A stretch of DNA of 64,000 nucleotides from Lewinellaceae bacterium. Its GTDB lineage: Bacteria; Bacteroidota; Bacteroidia; Chitinophagales; Saprospiraceae. The notes below the pieces were generated by a model. That model was given only the letters and a program-made list of their open reading frames with translations. It was not told the DNA's origin and searched no databases. The stretch spans positions 25,818 through 89,817 of the forward strand of contig JACJYP010000014.1 of assembly GCA_020636045.1 (NCBI GenBank), in the 5' to 3' direction. Every line of letters begins with the position of its first letter. Position 1 is the first letter of the stretch. The translations under genes were made by a program, and so were the position numbers. Shown here piece by piece: positions 34,621 to 43,960 of the stretch.

Positions 34621-36612
34621 ATGGCAAAGAAAAAAAAGCCCGACCCCGTCCGCACTACCGAGCCCCGATTGGCAGAAAAGTCGCCGACAAGCGCTCCCGG
34701 ATGGCTTGAGCGCAACTGGATCCCTGAATTGATCCTCGTTGCCGCAGCGATACTCGTATATATGTCTTCTCTCGACAACGGGTTTGTATTCTTTGACGAT
34801 GACAAGGCCATCCTGTACAATAAAACCCTGCAAAACCCTTCGTTGAGCGGCTTCTTTTCGGGGCAAAACCTCGGGATGTACGCTCCGCTGAGCTGGATCG
34901 CTTACTGGCTCGGGCAGAACATTTCCGGACAGGAAGCCTGGGGGTATCACGCCCTCGGGTTGGTGTTGCATGCGCTGAATGCCGTGCTTGCTTTTATTTT
35001 CCTGTTCAGGCTGACCGGCCTGCGAAAAGCCGCCTTTTTTGCGGCGCTGCTGTTTGCCGTTCACCCGGTGCAGGTAGAAGCAGTAAGCTGGGCGGCAGCA
35101 CTTAGTACGGTTTTGTTCTCTACTTTTTATTTGTCAGCCTTACTGGCCTATTTGAAATGGCGGCGCTCCCCCACCCCTTTATGGTTGGCGGCATCCCTGT
35201 TGTTTTTCGCAGCTGCCTGCCTTTCCAAATCGGCTGCGGTCACCGTGCCGCTGGTATTGGTTGCAGTTGATTTTTATTTGGACAAAAAACTGTTGCGGAA
35301 ATTCTGGCTGAGTAAAATCCCATTCTTTTTATTGTCTTTTGTTTTTGGACTCTACACTTTCTCGACCCGCGCACAGGAAGGCCACGACATCGAGGCGACA
35401 TCTGCTGTATTCAGCGCGTTCGACCGTTTTCTGATGGTCAGCCAGACCCTGCTCTTCTACCCCGTCAAATTGCTTTTGCCTTTAGGGTTCTCCGTATCGT
35501 ATCCGTTTGTAAAAATGGAAGGCGTCTGGCCCTGGACATATTATGCCGCGCCGGTCGCACTGCTAATACTCGGCATTCTGATCTGGAAAAACTGGCGCAA
35601 TCAGCCGGAATACCTGTTTGCCATTGCATTATACTTCCTTCCCCTGACGGTTATGTTGCCATTCCGCACGGTAGGCAGTTTTGAACTACGCTCTGATCGT
35701 TACGTATACCTGTCCTGTCTGGGCCTCTTTTTTCTTGCCGCCCTTTTGCTGGACAAGATCAAGCCGGCCGTCTCAAATACCATACTTGCAGCAGCAGCTG
35801 TAGTCCTCGGATTCCTCGCCTTCCGCCAAACAAGCGTATGGAAGGACGGGGTCGCGCTTTTCAAAAACTGTGCGGACAAAACGCCCGAGTCATCGCTTTG
35901 CCAATGCAACCTGGCATACAATCAATTGATCAGCCTTGATTTCGACGGCGCGATTTACCACTATTCCGAAGCCCTGAAATACGATCCGGGCACAATAGAA
36001 GCCTACAACGGGCGCGGGCAGGCGTATCTGCAGCAACGGCAAATCCCGCAGGCCCTCGAAGACTTCAACCAGGCGATCGCTGCGGGCATCGTCACGCCCA
36101 AATTGTACCTCAACAGGGGCAAATGCCTTGTCATGCTCAACCGCCCGCAGGAGGCGATCCCCGACCTGACAAGAAGCATAGAACTGGAGCCCAAATCCGC
36201 CGAAACCTTCTACTTCCGCGCAAATGCCCGCGACAAAACGGGAGACCTGAACGGCGCGCTGGAAGATTATAGCCAGGCGAACCGTCTGCGGCCCGGCTAT
36301 GTGGAGGCGCTGGTCAATCGTGGTATCCTGATGTACGAGGCTGGGCGCTTCGAAGAAGCGGCAGCCGATTACACGGCAGCGCTGGGCGCTTCCACCGGGA
36401 ACGTGCACCCTATGATCCTGGTCAACCGCGCCAATGCATACCTGCAAATTGCCGAGTATGCCAAGGCGCTGGAGGACGCTTCCCGTGCCATCGATCTCAA
36501 TCCTCAGTATGGCAGGGCCTATCACACCCGCGGAGCAATCTACCTGAAGATGGGGCAACAGGGCAAAGCACAGGCAGACCTGGTGAAAGCACAGCAAATC
36601 CAGCCGAAATAG
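34621..36612 (+). CDS. Polytopic membrane protein with C-terminal TPR repeats (TMTC/PMT-like)
   Basis: A 663-residue protein with two parts. Residues about 35-400 contain ten or so membrane helices and features of PMT-like GT-C glycosyltransferases: an early acidic FFDDDKAIL loop, AHPVQVE-like ALLFAVHPVQVEAVSWAAAL and YLSCLGLFFL. Residues about 430-660 hold six or seven tetratricopeptide repeats (AYNGRGQAYLQQRQ, LYLNRGKCLVMLN, AYHTRGAIYLKMGQ). This arrangement resembles TMTC O-mannosyltransferases. Acceptor and donor are unknown. Confidence 0.82.
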   Translation: MAKKKKPDPVRTTEPRLAEKSPTSAPGWLERNWIPELILVAAAILVYMSSLDNGFVFFDDDKAILYNKTLQNPSLSGFFSGQNLGMYAPLSWIAYWLGQNISGQEAWGYHALGLVLHALNAVLAFIFLFRLTGLRKAAFFAALLFAVHPVQVEAVSWAAALSTVLFSTFYLSALLAYLKWRRSPTPLWLAASLLFFAAACLSKSAAVTVPLVLVAVDFYLDKKLLRKFWLSKIPFFLLSFVFGLYTFSTRAQEGHDIEATSAVFSAFDRFLMVSQTLLFYPVKLLLPLGFSVSYPFVKMEGVWPWTYYAAPVALLILGILIWKNWRNQPEYLFAIALYFLPLTVMLPFRTVGSFELRSDRYVYLSCLGLFFLAALLLDKIKPAVSNTILAAAAVVLGFLAFRQTSVWKDGVALFKNCADKTPESSLCQCNLAYNQLISLDFDGAIYHYSEALKYDPGTIEAYNGRGQAYLQQRQIPQALEDFNQAIAAGIVTPKLYLNRGKCLVMLNRPQEAIPDLTRSIELEPKSAETFYFRANARDKTGDLNGALEDYSQANRLRPGYVEALVNRGILMYEAGRFEEAAADYTAALGASTGNVHPMILVNRANAYLQIAEYAKALEDASRAIDLNPQYGRAYHTRGAIYLKMGQQGKAQADLVKAQQIQPK

Positions 36613-36784
36613 TCCTGAACGGTTTGTTAACCAAACTGCGAATGCGCGCTGCGGTCTTATTTTTGCGGCTCATTTTTATTCAAAAATCTGCGCAACGATA
36701 CCACCAGCGTTACAAAACCGGCCCGATTGCCGGCTACACAGGTGCCTTGCGCTAAAAAACCCGACAATGTTCAGCTCGACTGTT

Positions 36785-38017
36785 ATGAAAAAAATCTTAC
36801 CCGCACTTTTGGTCTTTGTGTTTTTCGGTTCTGCTCTTCCGGCCCAATCATATGAATTCAAAAACGGGAACTGGTACAACGGTGAAGGCTTCAACAAAGG
36901 CACATGGTACGTTACGAACGGCGTATTCAGCAAAAAAGCGCCGGCCAGGATCGATTCGGTGATCGATCTCGAAGGCTACTGGGTCGTTCCACCTATGGGC
37001 GATGCCCATTGTTCCAGCGTCGCTGATAACCCTTCGGCCGCAAATACCCTCAAAATGTACCTTGAAGAAGGCACTTTTTATCTTCAGATCCTCTCCAATA
37101 CGCTTGAAGGCCGTCAAAAGGCGCAGGAGTTGCTGAACAAGCCCAACACACCGGACGCCGTATTTGCAAACGGCGGCATCACCTGCACCCTCGGCTACCC
37201 ATTTTCAAAATACGAAGCGCCGGCGCAGGGCATCCGCAACCCTCAGGCGATCGCGGAGCGGTACGATTTCATCCGGGAGCAGCGCACGATGCTGGGCGAC
37301 GGCTACTGGTTTTTCGATAAAAAGGACGAAGTAAAAAAGAACTGGAATAAGGTCATGGAGCACAAGCCAGACCTCATTTCGATCTACCTGCTGGACAGCC
37401 AGAACGGCGGTGGCAAGGAAGGGAAAGGACTGGACCCCGACGTGGCAAAGGCAGTTGTGAAAAAGGCACACCGCTCCGGATTGCGGGTGTACGCGCATGT
37501 GGAAACTGCCGATGATCTGCGATTGGCGGTCAAGATCGGTGTGGACGGGATCGCCAACCTGCCCGGCTGCGACTGGGATGGCAGCGGTGACGTTAAAAAA
37601 TTCGAACTGACCGATTCCGACCTGAAGCAACTGGCGAAAAAGAAGATCGCGGTTGCGACGCTCTTCGCCCACGGTCAAATGGCCGGTGGCCAGCAAAAAA
37701 TAAAAGACTTCCACGCACAAACCCTGAAACGCCTGTTTGAAAAAGGGGTAAACGTGGTGCTGGGTTCTGACGATGTGCAACGCACCACCCGTGGCGAACT
37801 AAACTACTGGTATACATTGGGCTATATCGAATATCCGAAAGTCCTCAAAGTGCTGTGCGAAAACACTCCGCGCGCCATTTATCCCAAGCGGAAGATCGGA
37901 CGCATCGATGACGGATACGAGGCCAGTTTCCTGGTGTTGAACGACAACCCCGTCAATAATATCCTGAAATTAAGGGTGGCGGCATTCAAAATGAAAAACG
38001 GAAAGTTCCTGAAATAA
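36785..38017 (+). CDS. Amidohydrolase-family protein with degenerate metal site
   Basis: A 410-residue secreted amidohydrolase-like protein with signal peptide (MKKILPALLVFVFFGSALPA-Q). The fold is recognisable from IDLEGYWVVPPMGDAH (entry strand), KKAHRSGLRVYAHVETADDL, VLGSDDV and the C-terminal GRIDDGYEASFLVLNDNP. The first metal motif HxH reads His75-Cys-Ser, and the later His expected after DGIA is Asn. Some metal ligands are therefore missing and catalysis is doubtful. ATG at 36785 is chosen over one six codons earlier because it begins the signal peptide. Confidence 0.82.
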   Translation: MKKILPALLVFVFFGSALPAQSYEFKNGNWYNGEGFNKGTWYVTNGVFSKKAPARIDSVIDLEGYWVVPPMGDAHCSSVADNPSAANTLKMYLEEGTFYLQILSNTLEGRQKAQELLNKPNTPDAVFANGGITCTLGYPFSKYEAPAQGIRNPQAIAERYDFIREQRTMLGDGYWFFDKKDEVKKNWNKVMEHKPDLISIYLLDSQNGGGKEGKGLDPDVAKAVVKKAHRSGLRVYAHVETADDLRLAVKIGVDGIANLPGCDWDGSGDVKKFELTDSDLKQLAKKKIAVATLFAHGQMAGGQQKIKDFHAQTLKRLFEKGVNVVLGSDDVQRTTRGELNYWYTLGYIEYPKVLKVLCENTPRAIYPKRKIGRIDDGYEASFLVLNDNPVNNILKLRVAAFKMKNGKFLK

Positions 38018-38334
38018 ACACAGGGCCCCGGCTTGCCAGCCGGGGCTTCTTTTTTACATGGTCGATTGGTTATAATGATGCGAAGCAAACAGTAGGCAGA
38101 GGCTGTCAGCAGTCGTAACAGGATTTGGGCTAAAGGAAAAGGAGCGCATTTTACGCAGCAATTCGGACCAATGAACACTGCCACTGTCTACTGCTACTGC
38201 CAACTTGTTTTCAAGTTGCTAAACTGCAGAGCCAATCAACCCGGCCAATTGCTTTGCAAATTTCTGTTGTACGCAACATGAAAACCATTTTGGGGCGTTA
38301 TGAAGCCCATACTTAACTAAACAAATACCGATTC
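38018..38334. other. Intergenic region with terminator and imperfect inverted repeat
   Basis: Besides the terminator, a CAGTAGGCAGAGGCTGTCAG stretch near 38090 is imperfectly inverted near 38175-38200 (CTGCCACTGTCTACTGCTAC). Such arms resemble degenerate intergenic repeats. No gene is seen. Confidence 0.4.
38025..38056 (+). terminator. Terminator after the amidohydrolase gene
   Basis: GCCCCGGCTT, short loop, then AGCCGGGGC followed by TTCTTTTTT. Confidence 0.75.
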
Positions 38335-39159
38335 ATGCGATTTTTCAATTCCATTGCGGCATTACTGTTGTTCTTTCTTTCCTGCCAAATGGCCAATGCC
38401 CGGGTCCGGGAGGCCGACCAAAAAGTTGTCAGCGGCATCGTGCTGCTCAACAGCAAAACATCGCCCGACCCAAAAGGCATCCTGAACGCCCTGAAAAAAG
38501 ACTGGAAATTGAACTTCGATTCGGCCAACGTGGCGGATAAGACCATCGTTTTTACAACATCCAGCGCAACGGTCATGATCGCTTTCCTCGATTATCCGGT
38601 CCCTCCGGCAGAGATCCGGACGGCAGCCGGTTTGTCCTGGTTGTGGCGGGGAGCGAATGAAGAAGCCCTGAAACACCAATCCCAAATGGTCGTGTCGGTG
38701 ATCGGGACGACCGCAAAAGTGCTTGATCTGTATAAAATCTTTACCAAGGTGACGGCGTGCGTGCTGGAGCACTCCGAATCGTCGGGTTTTTACATGAGTG
38801 GGCAATATCTGTTGCTTTCCCGCGACTTTTACATCTCTGCTGCGCGTAACATGCGCGATCATCAGACCATTCCTTTGTACTGCTGGGTGTATTTCGGTAT
38901 GATCGCAGAGAAAGACGTCGCGAGCGGCTACACCTACGGCATGCAGGAGTTCGGATGCAAGGAAATGGAGATCGCCGAGGCAAAACTAAAGGTACAGGAA
39001 GTGCACGCAGTGCTTTATGATGCCGCGATGACCATCCTGCAATACAATCTGAAACTGGAAGACGGAAAAGAATTTACCACACTGGAAGGCCAGAAATTGA
39101 CGCCCGTGCTTTCAAAGGCAGCGTTTCAGGAAGGAGAAACCTTCAAATTTAAGTTCTGA
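38335..39159 (+). CDS. DUF4261 domain protein with signal peptide
   Basis: A 274-residue protein with an N-terminal hydrophobic leader (FFNSIAALLLFFLSCQMANA) and DUF4261-like features: VSGIVLLNSKTSPDPKGILN, MIAFLDYPVPPAEIRTAAGLSW, KHQSQMVVSVIG with the conserved basic/histidine strand, and a C-terminal GQKLTPVLSKAAFQEGE. DUF4261 has no known activity. Export is suggested but unusual for the family. No operon partner. Confidence 0.72.
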   Translation: MRFFNSIAALLLFFLSCQMANARVREADQKVVSGIVLLNSKTSPDPKGILNALKKDWKLNFDSANVADKTIVFTTSSATVMIAFLDYPVPPAEIRTAAGLSWLWRGANEEALKHQSQMVVSVIGTTAKVLDLYKIFTKVTACVLEHSESSGFYMSGQYLLLSRDFYISAARNMRDHQTIPLYCWVYFGMIAEKDVASGYTYGMQEFGCKEMEIAEAKLKVQEVHAVLYDAAMTILQYNLKLEDGKEFTTLEGQKLTPVLSKAAFQEGETFKFKF

Positions 39160-39203
39160 ATATTAGGGGGCGCATGGAGTATATTCATTCATGCGCCCGC
39201 TGC

Positions 39204-40055
39204 TTAATTCACAACGGTGACATTTCCGTGAAACTGTTGCCGTTTACCATCCAGGTACTCCACGATCGTGATCCACGGGTATACCCCCGGCTGCACGGGT
39301 TTGTTGCGCCACCGGCCGTTCCAGCCCATGATGGGGTCGTTGGGAGGAAAGTCGCTCCGCTCGAATACGACCCCGCCACCGCGGTTGTACACCTGCATTG
39401 AGATGATACGGGTGATCCCTTCCCCTGCAAAGAGGGTAAAATAGGCATCCTGATCGCTGCCGGGTTTGATGATGTTCGGAAAATAAACATTGGTCTTCTC
39501 GACATAAACGGTGATCTGATCCCTGGCGATGCACCCGTCCGACGTGCGTATTTCAATGGCAATGTCTGTCGTTTCAAGCAGATTGACGGTGTGTGCCAGC
39601 GTATCTACGTCAGAGAAAAGTGCCGGCGGGCGCCATTCAATGGCCTTGAGCGGCAATCCGTCGGGCACGACCTGCGCTTCCAGGGACACTTTTTCGCCCG
39701 CGACCACGGTATCCTTGTCCGAAAACAACTTTACCTGGAGTTCCTCTGGTTCAGGCACGACCACCTGAAACTCGCGGATACACCCCGAGGCGTCCCGCAC
39801 ATACAAGGTGTAGGCGCCCGGCCACAGCCGGTCGAAAACCCTGTTGGTGCTGAATGATTGTCCGTCGATAGAGTAGAAATAAGGCTTTTCACCTCCGAAA
39901 ACCTGACTGACCCGGATGATCCCGTTTCGGAGGCCGTAGCATTGAACGGAGTGTACGTCCAGTTTAACACTGTCGACACAGGATGCCAGTATTTCGTTTT
40001 TCCCAATAATAAATAACAGGAGGACCGGCCATAGCCGGAGTAAGGGTGTGCTCAT
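39204..40055 (-). CDS. Secreted protein with gliding-motility-type C-terminal sorting domain
   Basis: A 283-residue T9SS substrate. After a signal peptide (about 1-24) come one SprB-like repeat-type segment (SVQCYGLRNGIIRVSQVFGG, then KPYFYSIDGQSFS) and an Ig-like region. The C-terminal 90 residues form the gliding-motility-associated domain: VYFPNIIKPGSDQDAYFTLF, then ISMQVYNRGGGVVFE and GWNGRWRNKPVQPGVYPWI. That domain targets proteins to the T9SS and the surface. Function of the rest is unknown. Confidence 0.87.
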   Translation of the reverse strand: MSTPLLRLWPVLLLFIIGKNEILASCVDSVKLDVHSVQCYGLRNGIIRVSQVFGGEKPYFYSIDGQSFSTNRVFDRLWPGAYTLYVRDASGCIREFQVVVPEPEELQVKLFSDKDTVVAGEKVSLEAQVVPDGLPLKAIEWRPPALFSDVDTLAHTVNLLETTDIAIEIRTSDGCIARDQITVYVEKTNVYFPNIIKPGSDQDAYFTLFAGEGITRIISMQVYNRGGGVVFERSDFPPNDPIMGWNGRWRNKPVQPGVYPWITIVEYLDGKRQQFHGNVTVVN

Positions 40056-40139
40056 GGTAAGTGGCGGCTCGATTATATAAGATGGTTAGAGCGTTCGACG
40101 ACCAGATTTGCTGCCCTAAAGATAACATAAATTTTATGT

Positions 40140-41222
40140 TCACTTCAAAAGACCGGCCAGCATCCGGTGAAAATGATGCACGCCGATCTCCTGCTGCGGG
40201 GAAAAACGACCGTGTTTGTAAAAGCGCGAGCGCGTGCCGATCTGCACCTGCTCTACAACCGCCTCGTCTTCGCGTTCCACCAGATCGAGATCGGCGCCGG
40301 CGCCTTTGCCCAGTTTTGCCTTCGCCCACACATATGCGCGGAAACTCACCTTGGTAAGATCGACGCGCAGCGGGCGGACGATATTCAACGACAAGCCCCA
40401 GGGATAAAAATTGAACATAATGTTCGGAAATAACCAGAAATAATACCCCGCAATAGCTTGCCCGTAGTCTTCGTGGCCCTCCGGCAGGTCAAACACCTCC
40501 TCGCCGCCTTTTGACACGCCTACCTGTACATTGCCCCATTCAAACACCTCGGTTCGATAGGCGCCCCAGTCGAGCACGCCGGCCAACGCTTTGTGTACAA
40601 AGGGGATATGAAATCCTTCCAGGTAATTATCGCAATACAATGCCCAGTTTGCCTGCACAAGATAATCGCGCGAACGCGACGCATCGTATCGGAATTGCTC
40701 GACCGGCAAGAAACTGACCTTGCGGTCCATATCAGCCAGCCAGGCTTCAGCCGGCATCGCCGGATCGAGTGAAGCAAAGGAAAATTGCCGCCATTGCATT
40801 ACGGGTACATTGGCCAGGTTATCCGCCTCGCAGGGAAAATTCTCCATTCCCTCAGTAGCGGGCATGGCCGCGAAAGTTCCATCGGGCGAGAAGCGGCGGC
40901 CGTGGTACCCGCAAACGATGCCTTTTTCGATCTTGCAGGGATGCTCCACCAACACTTTCCCGCGATGCGTGCAAACATTGGAAAGACACCGGAGTTTGTC
41001 ATCGCTATCGCGTAACAACAGTAACGGCTCGTCGATAAAGCCTTCCATAAATGTAAAAGGCATGGCATCCTGTGGCAGCCGGACGGTCTCTTCTGCCCCT
41101 GTCACCATTTGCCAGGAGCGAGCAAAAACCTGTTCCCGGCACGCCTCGAAGGCCGACTGCGCATGATAAAATTCGCCTGGCAGCGTATGTGCATTCCGGA
41201 TATCGGGAGAGATATTGTACAT
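40140..41222 (-). CDS. Rieske-type aromatic ring-hydroxylating dioxygenase alpha subunit family
   Basis: A 360-residue oxygenase. The Rieske [2Fe-2S] motif is CTHRG ... C-GYHG (about residues 86-108), and the mononuclear iron motif is DNYLEGFHIPFVH (about 195-207). The C-terminal domain is START/SRPBCC-like. Members include choline monooxygenase-like and aromatic dioxygenases; the substrate cannot be assigned. No reductase or ferredoxin gene is adjacent. It is divergent from anmK. Confidence 0.88.
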   Translation of the reverse strand: MYNISPDIRNAHTLPGEFYHAQSAFEACREQVFARSWQMVTGAEETVRLPQDAMPFTFMEGFIDEPLLLLRDSDDKLRCLSNVCTHRGKVLVEHPCKIEKGIVCGYHGRRFSPDGTFAAMPATEGMENFPCEADNLANVPVMQWRQFSFASLDPAMPAEAWLADMDRKVSFLPVEQFRYDASRSRDYLVQANWALYCDNYLEGFHIPFVHKALAGVLDWGAYRTEVFEWGNVQVGVSKGGEEVFDLPEGHEDYGQAIAGYYFWLFPNIMFNFYPWGLSLNIVRPLRVDLTKVSFRAYVWAKAKLGKGAGADLDLVEREDEAVVEQVQIGTRSRFYKHGRFSPQQEIGVHHFHRMLAGLLK

Positions 41223-41335
41223 GATCGTCAGTTTCGTCGTAAAAATAGGATTCCTTCAGATTCAGGTGTTACTCAAAAAAGAATTCCGGCGATAACTTTT
41301 ACATTCGCCACACGGCCAATAATGCCGGAAATTCT

Positions 41336-42538
41336 ATGAAGAAACACATTCAACGCCTGGGTAAAATCGCAGAAAAACAGCAAAGGCTCATCATCGGGCT
41401 GATGTCGGGCACCTCGCTCGATGGTCTGGATGTGGCTTTGTGCCGTTTCGAAGGCGCCGGCAGCCATACCCGGGTAGAAGTGCTTCATTTTGCCACGAAA
41501 CCTTACGACGAAACCTTCCGCAACGAGATCAGGCGCGTTTTTGCAAAAACAGAGATCGATTTCCAGCACTTGGTGTTGCTCAATGTCATGGTCGCCGAAC
41601 GCCACGGAGCGCTGGTGAACGAGTGCCTGAAAGAATGGGGCGTTCGACCTGATGAGGTGGACCTGCTGGCCAGCCACGGGCAAACGGTGTATCACGCTCC
41701 CCGGGTTTTTCACGGCTTGCCTCAATACCCCAACGCGACCCTGCAGATCGGCGACGGCGATCACCTTGCCCATTGTACCGGGCTGATCACGCTCAGCGAT
41801 TTCAGGCAAAAACACATCGCTGCCGGTGGCGAAGGCGCGCCATTGGCTTTATACGGAGACTATTTTTTATTCTCGAAAGAAGGCGAACATCGGATACTGC
41901 TGAACATCGGGGGCATCGCCAATTTTACCTGGCTGCCCGGCGACGGCCGGCCGGATGAAGCCTTCGCCACTGATACCGGCCCCGGCAATACCCTGCTCGA
42001 TGCTTTTGCGCAAGCCTTGTTCGGCGTGCCCTTCGATGAAGATGCCAGGCTTGCCTCAGCCGGCAAGGTCGACCTGGAATTGCTGGAAGCACTAAAAACG
42101 GAGCCTTTTTTCTCAAAACCCGTCCCCAAAACCATCGGACCGGAATTATTTTCTCCCCAGTGGGTAAAAGCAGCGATTGCCGAAGCCGGAAAACAGGAGC
42201 CCGCTCCGCAGGACCTGATGGCGACCCTGTCGCAACTGACTGCGGAAACGATCGTGGAATCCATTCGCCAAACCGTAAAAGGAACGGACCGGATGCCCCG
42301 CAAACTGTACCTGAGCGGCGGGGGCGCCCATAATCCGTTTATTGTGAGATACCTGAAGGAAGCGCTGACAGATTGGGAAGTGCTACCCATGTCTGCGCTG
42401 GGAATCGACGGCGACGCAAAAGAAGCCGTTCTGTTCGCTGCGCTGGCCAACGAAACCGTCGCAGGTGAGAACAACCCCGGCGCCAGACTCGGCGGCATCC
42501 CCTTTGTTGGCATGGGGAAAATATCGTTCCCGGATTGA
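41336..42538 (+). CDS. anmK: Anhydro-N-acetylmuramic acid kinase
   Basis: Phosphorylates 1,6-anhydro-MurNAc during peptidoglycan recycling. The 400-residue protein has the ATP-binding signature IGLMSGTSLDGLDVALC near the N-terminus, DLLASHGQTVYHAP, LLNIGGIANFTWLPG, DTGPGNTLLDAF and LYLSGGGAHNPFIVRYL, all in family order. It probably works with murI and mtgA in wall turnover, although they are not cotranscribed. Confidence 0.94.
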   Translation: MKKHIQRLGKIAEKQQRLIIGLMSGTSLDGLDVALCRFEGAGSHTRVEVLHFATKPYDETFRNEIRRVFAKTEIDFQHLVLLNVMVAERHGALVNECLKEWGVRPDEVDLLASHGQTVYHAPRVFHGLPQYPNATLQIGDGDHLAHCTGLITLSDFRQKHIAAGGEGAPLALYGDYFLFSKEGEHRILLNIGGIANFTWLPGDGRPDEAFATDTGPGNTLLDAFAQALFGVPFDEDARLASAGKVDLELLEALKTEPFFSKPVPKTIGPELFSPQWVKAAIAEAGKQEPAPQDLMATLSQLTAETIVESIRQTVKGTDRMPRKLYLSGGGAHNPFIVRYLKEALTDWEVLPMSALGIDGDAKEAVLFAALANETVAGENNPGARLGGIPFVGMGKISFPD

Positions 42539-42601
42539 GGAAAAGAAACAAGGCCCGGCCCTGTTATCCAATATTTTTTCATCGGAAAATCACTACTACC
42601 T

Positions 42602-43114
42602 ATGCGCCTTTGCATCCCTGCCTTATTCGTATTGCTCGCCATGCTTTTTGCACATTGCCAATCGAAAAGCGACTTCGACAAGCCAGTAATTCAGATCGGC
42701 ATCGTGGTCAGCGACCTCGACAGGTCCCTGAATTTTTACAAAAACGTGTTGGGCATGCAGGAGGTCGGCACCATCGATCTCGACGCCGATTTTGGCAAAT
42801 CCTCGGGCCTGACGGGAGGAGCGCCGACCCAGGTACAGGTGCTTAAACTGGAAGACAACAAATACGCAACGGAATGGAAACTGATGAGTTTCGACAGCCT
42901 CTCCCCTGCCGCTAAACCCCTGCACATTCAGGACGGCATCGGAATGCGCTACGCAACCATATCGGTATCACACATGAAGCCCTTTCTCGACCGGCTGCGC
43001 CAAAACAACGTGCCGCTCCTGGGCGACTGCCCCGTCGAACTCGAGAAGGGCCGGTATTTTGTATTGTTCCAGGACCCCGACGGTATTTTTATCGAACTGA
43101 TCGGCGACGAGTAG
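42602..43114 (+). CDS. VOC-family (glyoxalase-like) lipoprotein
   Basis: A 170-residue protein with a lipoprotein signal (FVLLAMLFAHC-Q) followed by one vicinal-oxygen-chelate domain: IQIGIVVSDLDRSLNFYKNV, GMRYATISVSHMKPFLDRL and FVLFQDPDGIFIELIG with the terminal metal-ligand Glu. Such domains cover glyoxalases, dioxygenases and resistance proteins; the substrate is unknown. It is in line with pyrF (24 bp gap) but has no evident link to it. Confidence 0.86.
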   Translation: MRLCIPALFVLLAMLFAHCQSKSDFDKPVIQIGIVVSDLDRSLNFYKNVLGMQEVGTIDLDADFGKSSGLTGGAPTQVQVLKLEDNKYATEWKLMSFDSLSPAAKPLHIQDGIGMRYATISVSHMKPFLDRLRQNNVPLLGDCPVELEKGRYFVLFQDPDGIFIELIGDE

Positions 43115-43126
43115 CGCCCGGTGCGC

Positions 43127-43134
43127 TAATTTCG
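43127..43134 (+). promoter_or_regulatory. Possible promoter -7 box for pyrF
   Basis: TAATTTCG (one mismatch to TAnnTTTG), ending 4 nt before the pyrF ATG. It would give a transcript that begins at or very near the start codon. Confidence 0.35.
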
Positions 43135-43138
43135 CGGC

Positions 43139-43960
43139 ATGGACCGACAAACTTTGATCGGGGAGATATTCAGGAAAAAATCCTTCCTCTGCATCGGCCT
43201 CGACCCGGAACCGGACAGACTGCCCGTACATCTGAAAGAAGCCGACGATCCGGTTTTTGAATTCAACAAACAGATCATCGACGCTACGCGCGATACCTGC
43301 GTAGCCTACAAGCCCAACCTTGCCTTCTATGAATCGTTGGGGCCGGGCGGCTGGCTTACCCTTGAAAAAACGGCGAAATATATCGGAAACGACCATCTGA
43401 TCATTGCAGATGCCAAACGCGGCGACATCGGCAATACCAGCCGGAAGTACGCCGAAGCATTTTTCAAACATATGCCGTTCGACGCGATCACGATCGCGCC
43501 CTACATGGGCGAGGACAGCGTCACTCCTTTTCTTGAATTCGACGGCAAATGGGTAGTCTTGTTGGCCCTCACCTCCAACAAGGGGAGCGCAGATTTTCAG
43601 GGAGAAACGCTCGATTCTACGGGCGGGCCACTCTGGGAGCACGTCATGCGGCACGCCCAAAAATGGGGCACACGGGATAATCTGATGTTCGTCGTCGGCG
43701 CTACTCACCCCGAGGCGTTCCGCCGCGTAAGGGAAATTGCTCCCGTTCATTTTCTGCTGGTGCCCGGCGTCGGCGCCCAGGGAGGGGATCTCAACGCCAT
43801 TTGCAGGCATGGCCTCAATCGCGACTGCGGCCTGCTGGTAAATGCCGCCAGGAGTATCATTTACGCTTCTCAGGGCCCTGACTTTGCCGACAAAGCGCGG
43901 GAAGAAGCGCTCAGTTTGCAAAGCAGCATGCAAGCGCTGTTAAAAGATATTCCGAAGTGA
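43139..43960 (+). CDS. pyrF: Orotidine 5'-phosphate decarboxylase (subfamily 2)
   Basis: Converts OMP to UMP. The 273-residue protein has FLCIGLDPEPDRLPVHL, and the catalytic DAKRGDIGNTSRKYAEAFF motif with the Lys/Asp charge network, then VVLLALTSNKGSADFQ and a phosphate-binding FLLVPGVGAQGGDL. The length and the DAKRGDIGNT spacing mark the longer subfamily 2. Its TGA overlaps the ribD start GTG by 3 nt, so the pair is translationally coupled. Confidence 0.94.
   Translation: MDRQTLIGEIFRKKSFLCIGLDPEPDRLPVHLKEADDPVFEFNKQIIDATRDTCVAYKPNLAFYESLGPGGWLTLEKTAKYIGNDHLIIADAKRGDIGNTSRKYAEAFFKHMPFDAITIAPYMGEDSVTPFLEFDGKWVVLLALTSNKGSADFQGETLDSTGGPLWEHVMRHAQKWGTRDNLMFVVGATHPEAFRRVREIAPVHFLLVPGVGAQGGDLNAICRHGLNRDCGLLVNAARSIIYASQGPDFADKAREEALSLQSSMQALLKDIPK

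Noticed and set aside
38090..38200. Imperfect inverted repeat as an insertion-element remnant
   Set aside because: The arms are short and mismatched, with no transposase or target duplication; noted only as a weak repeat.
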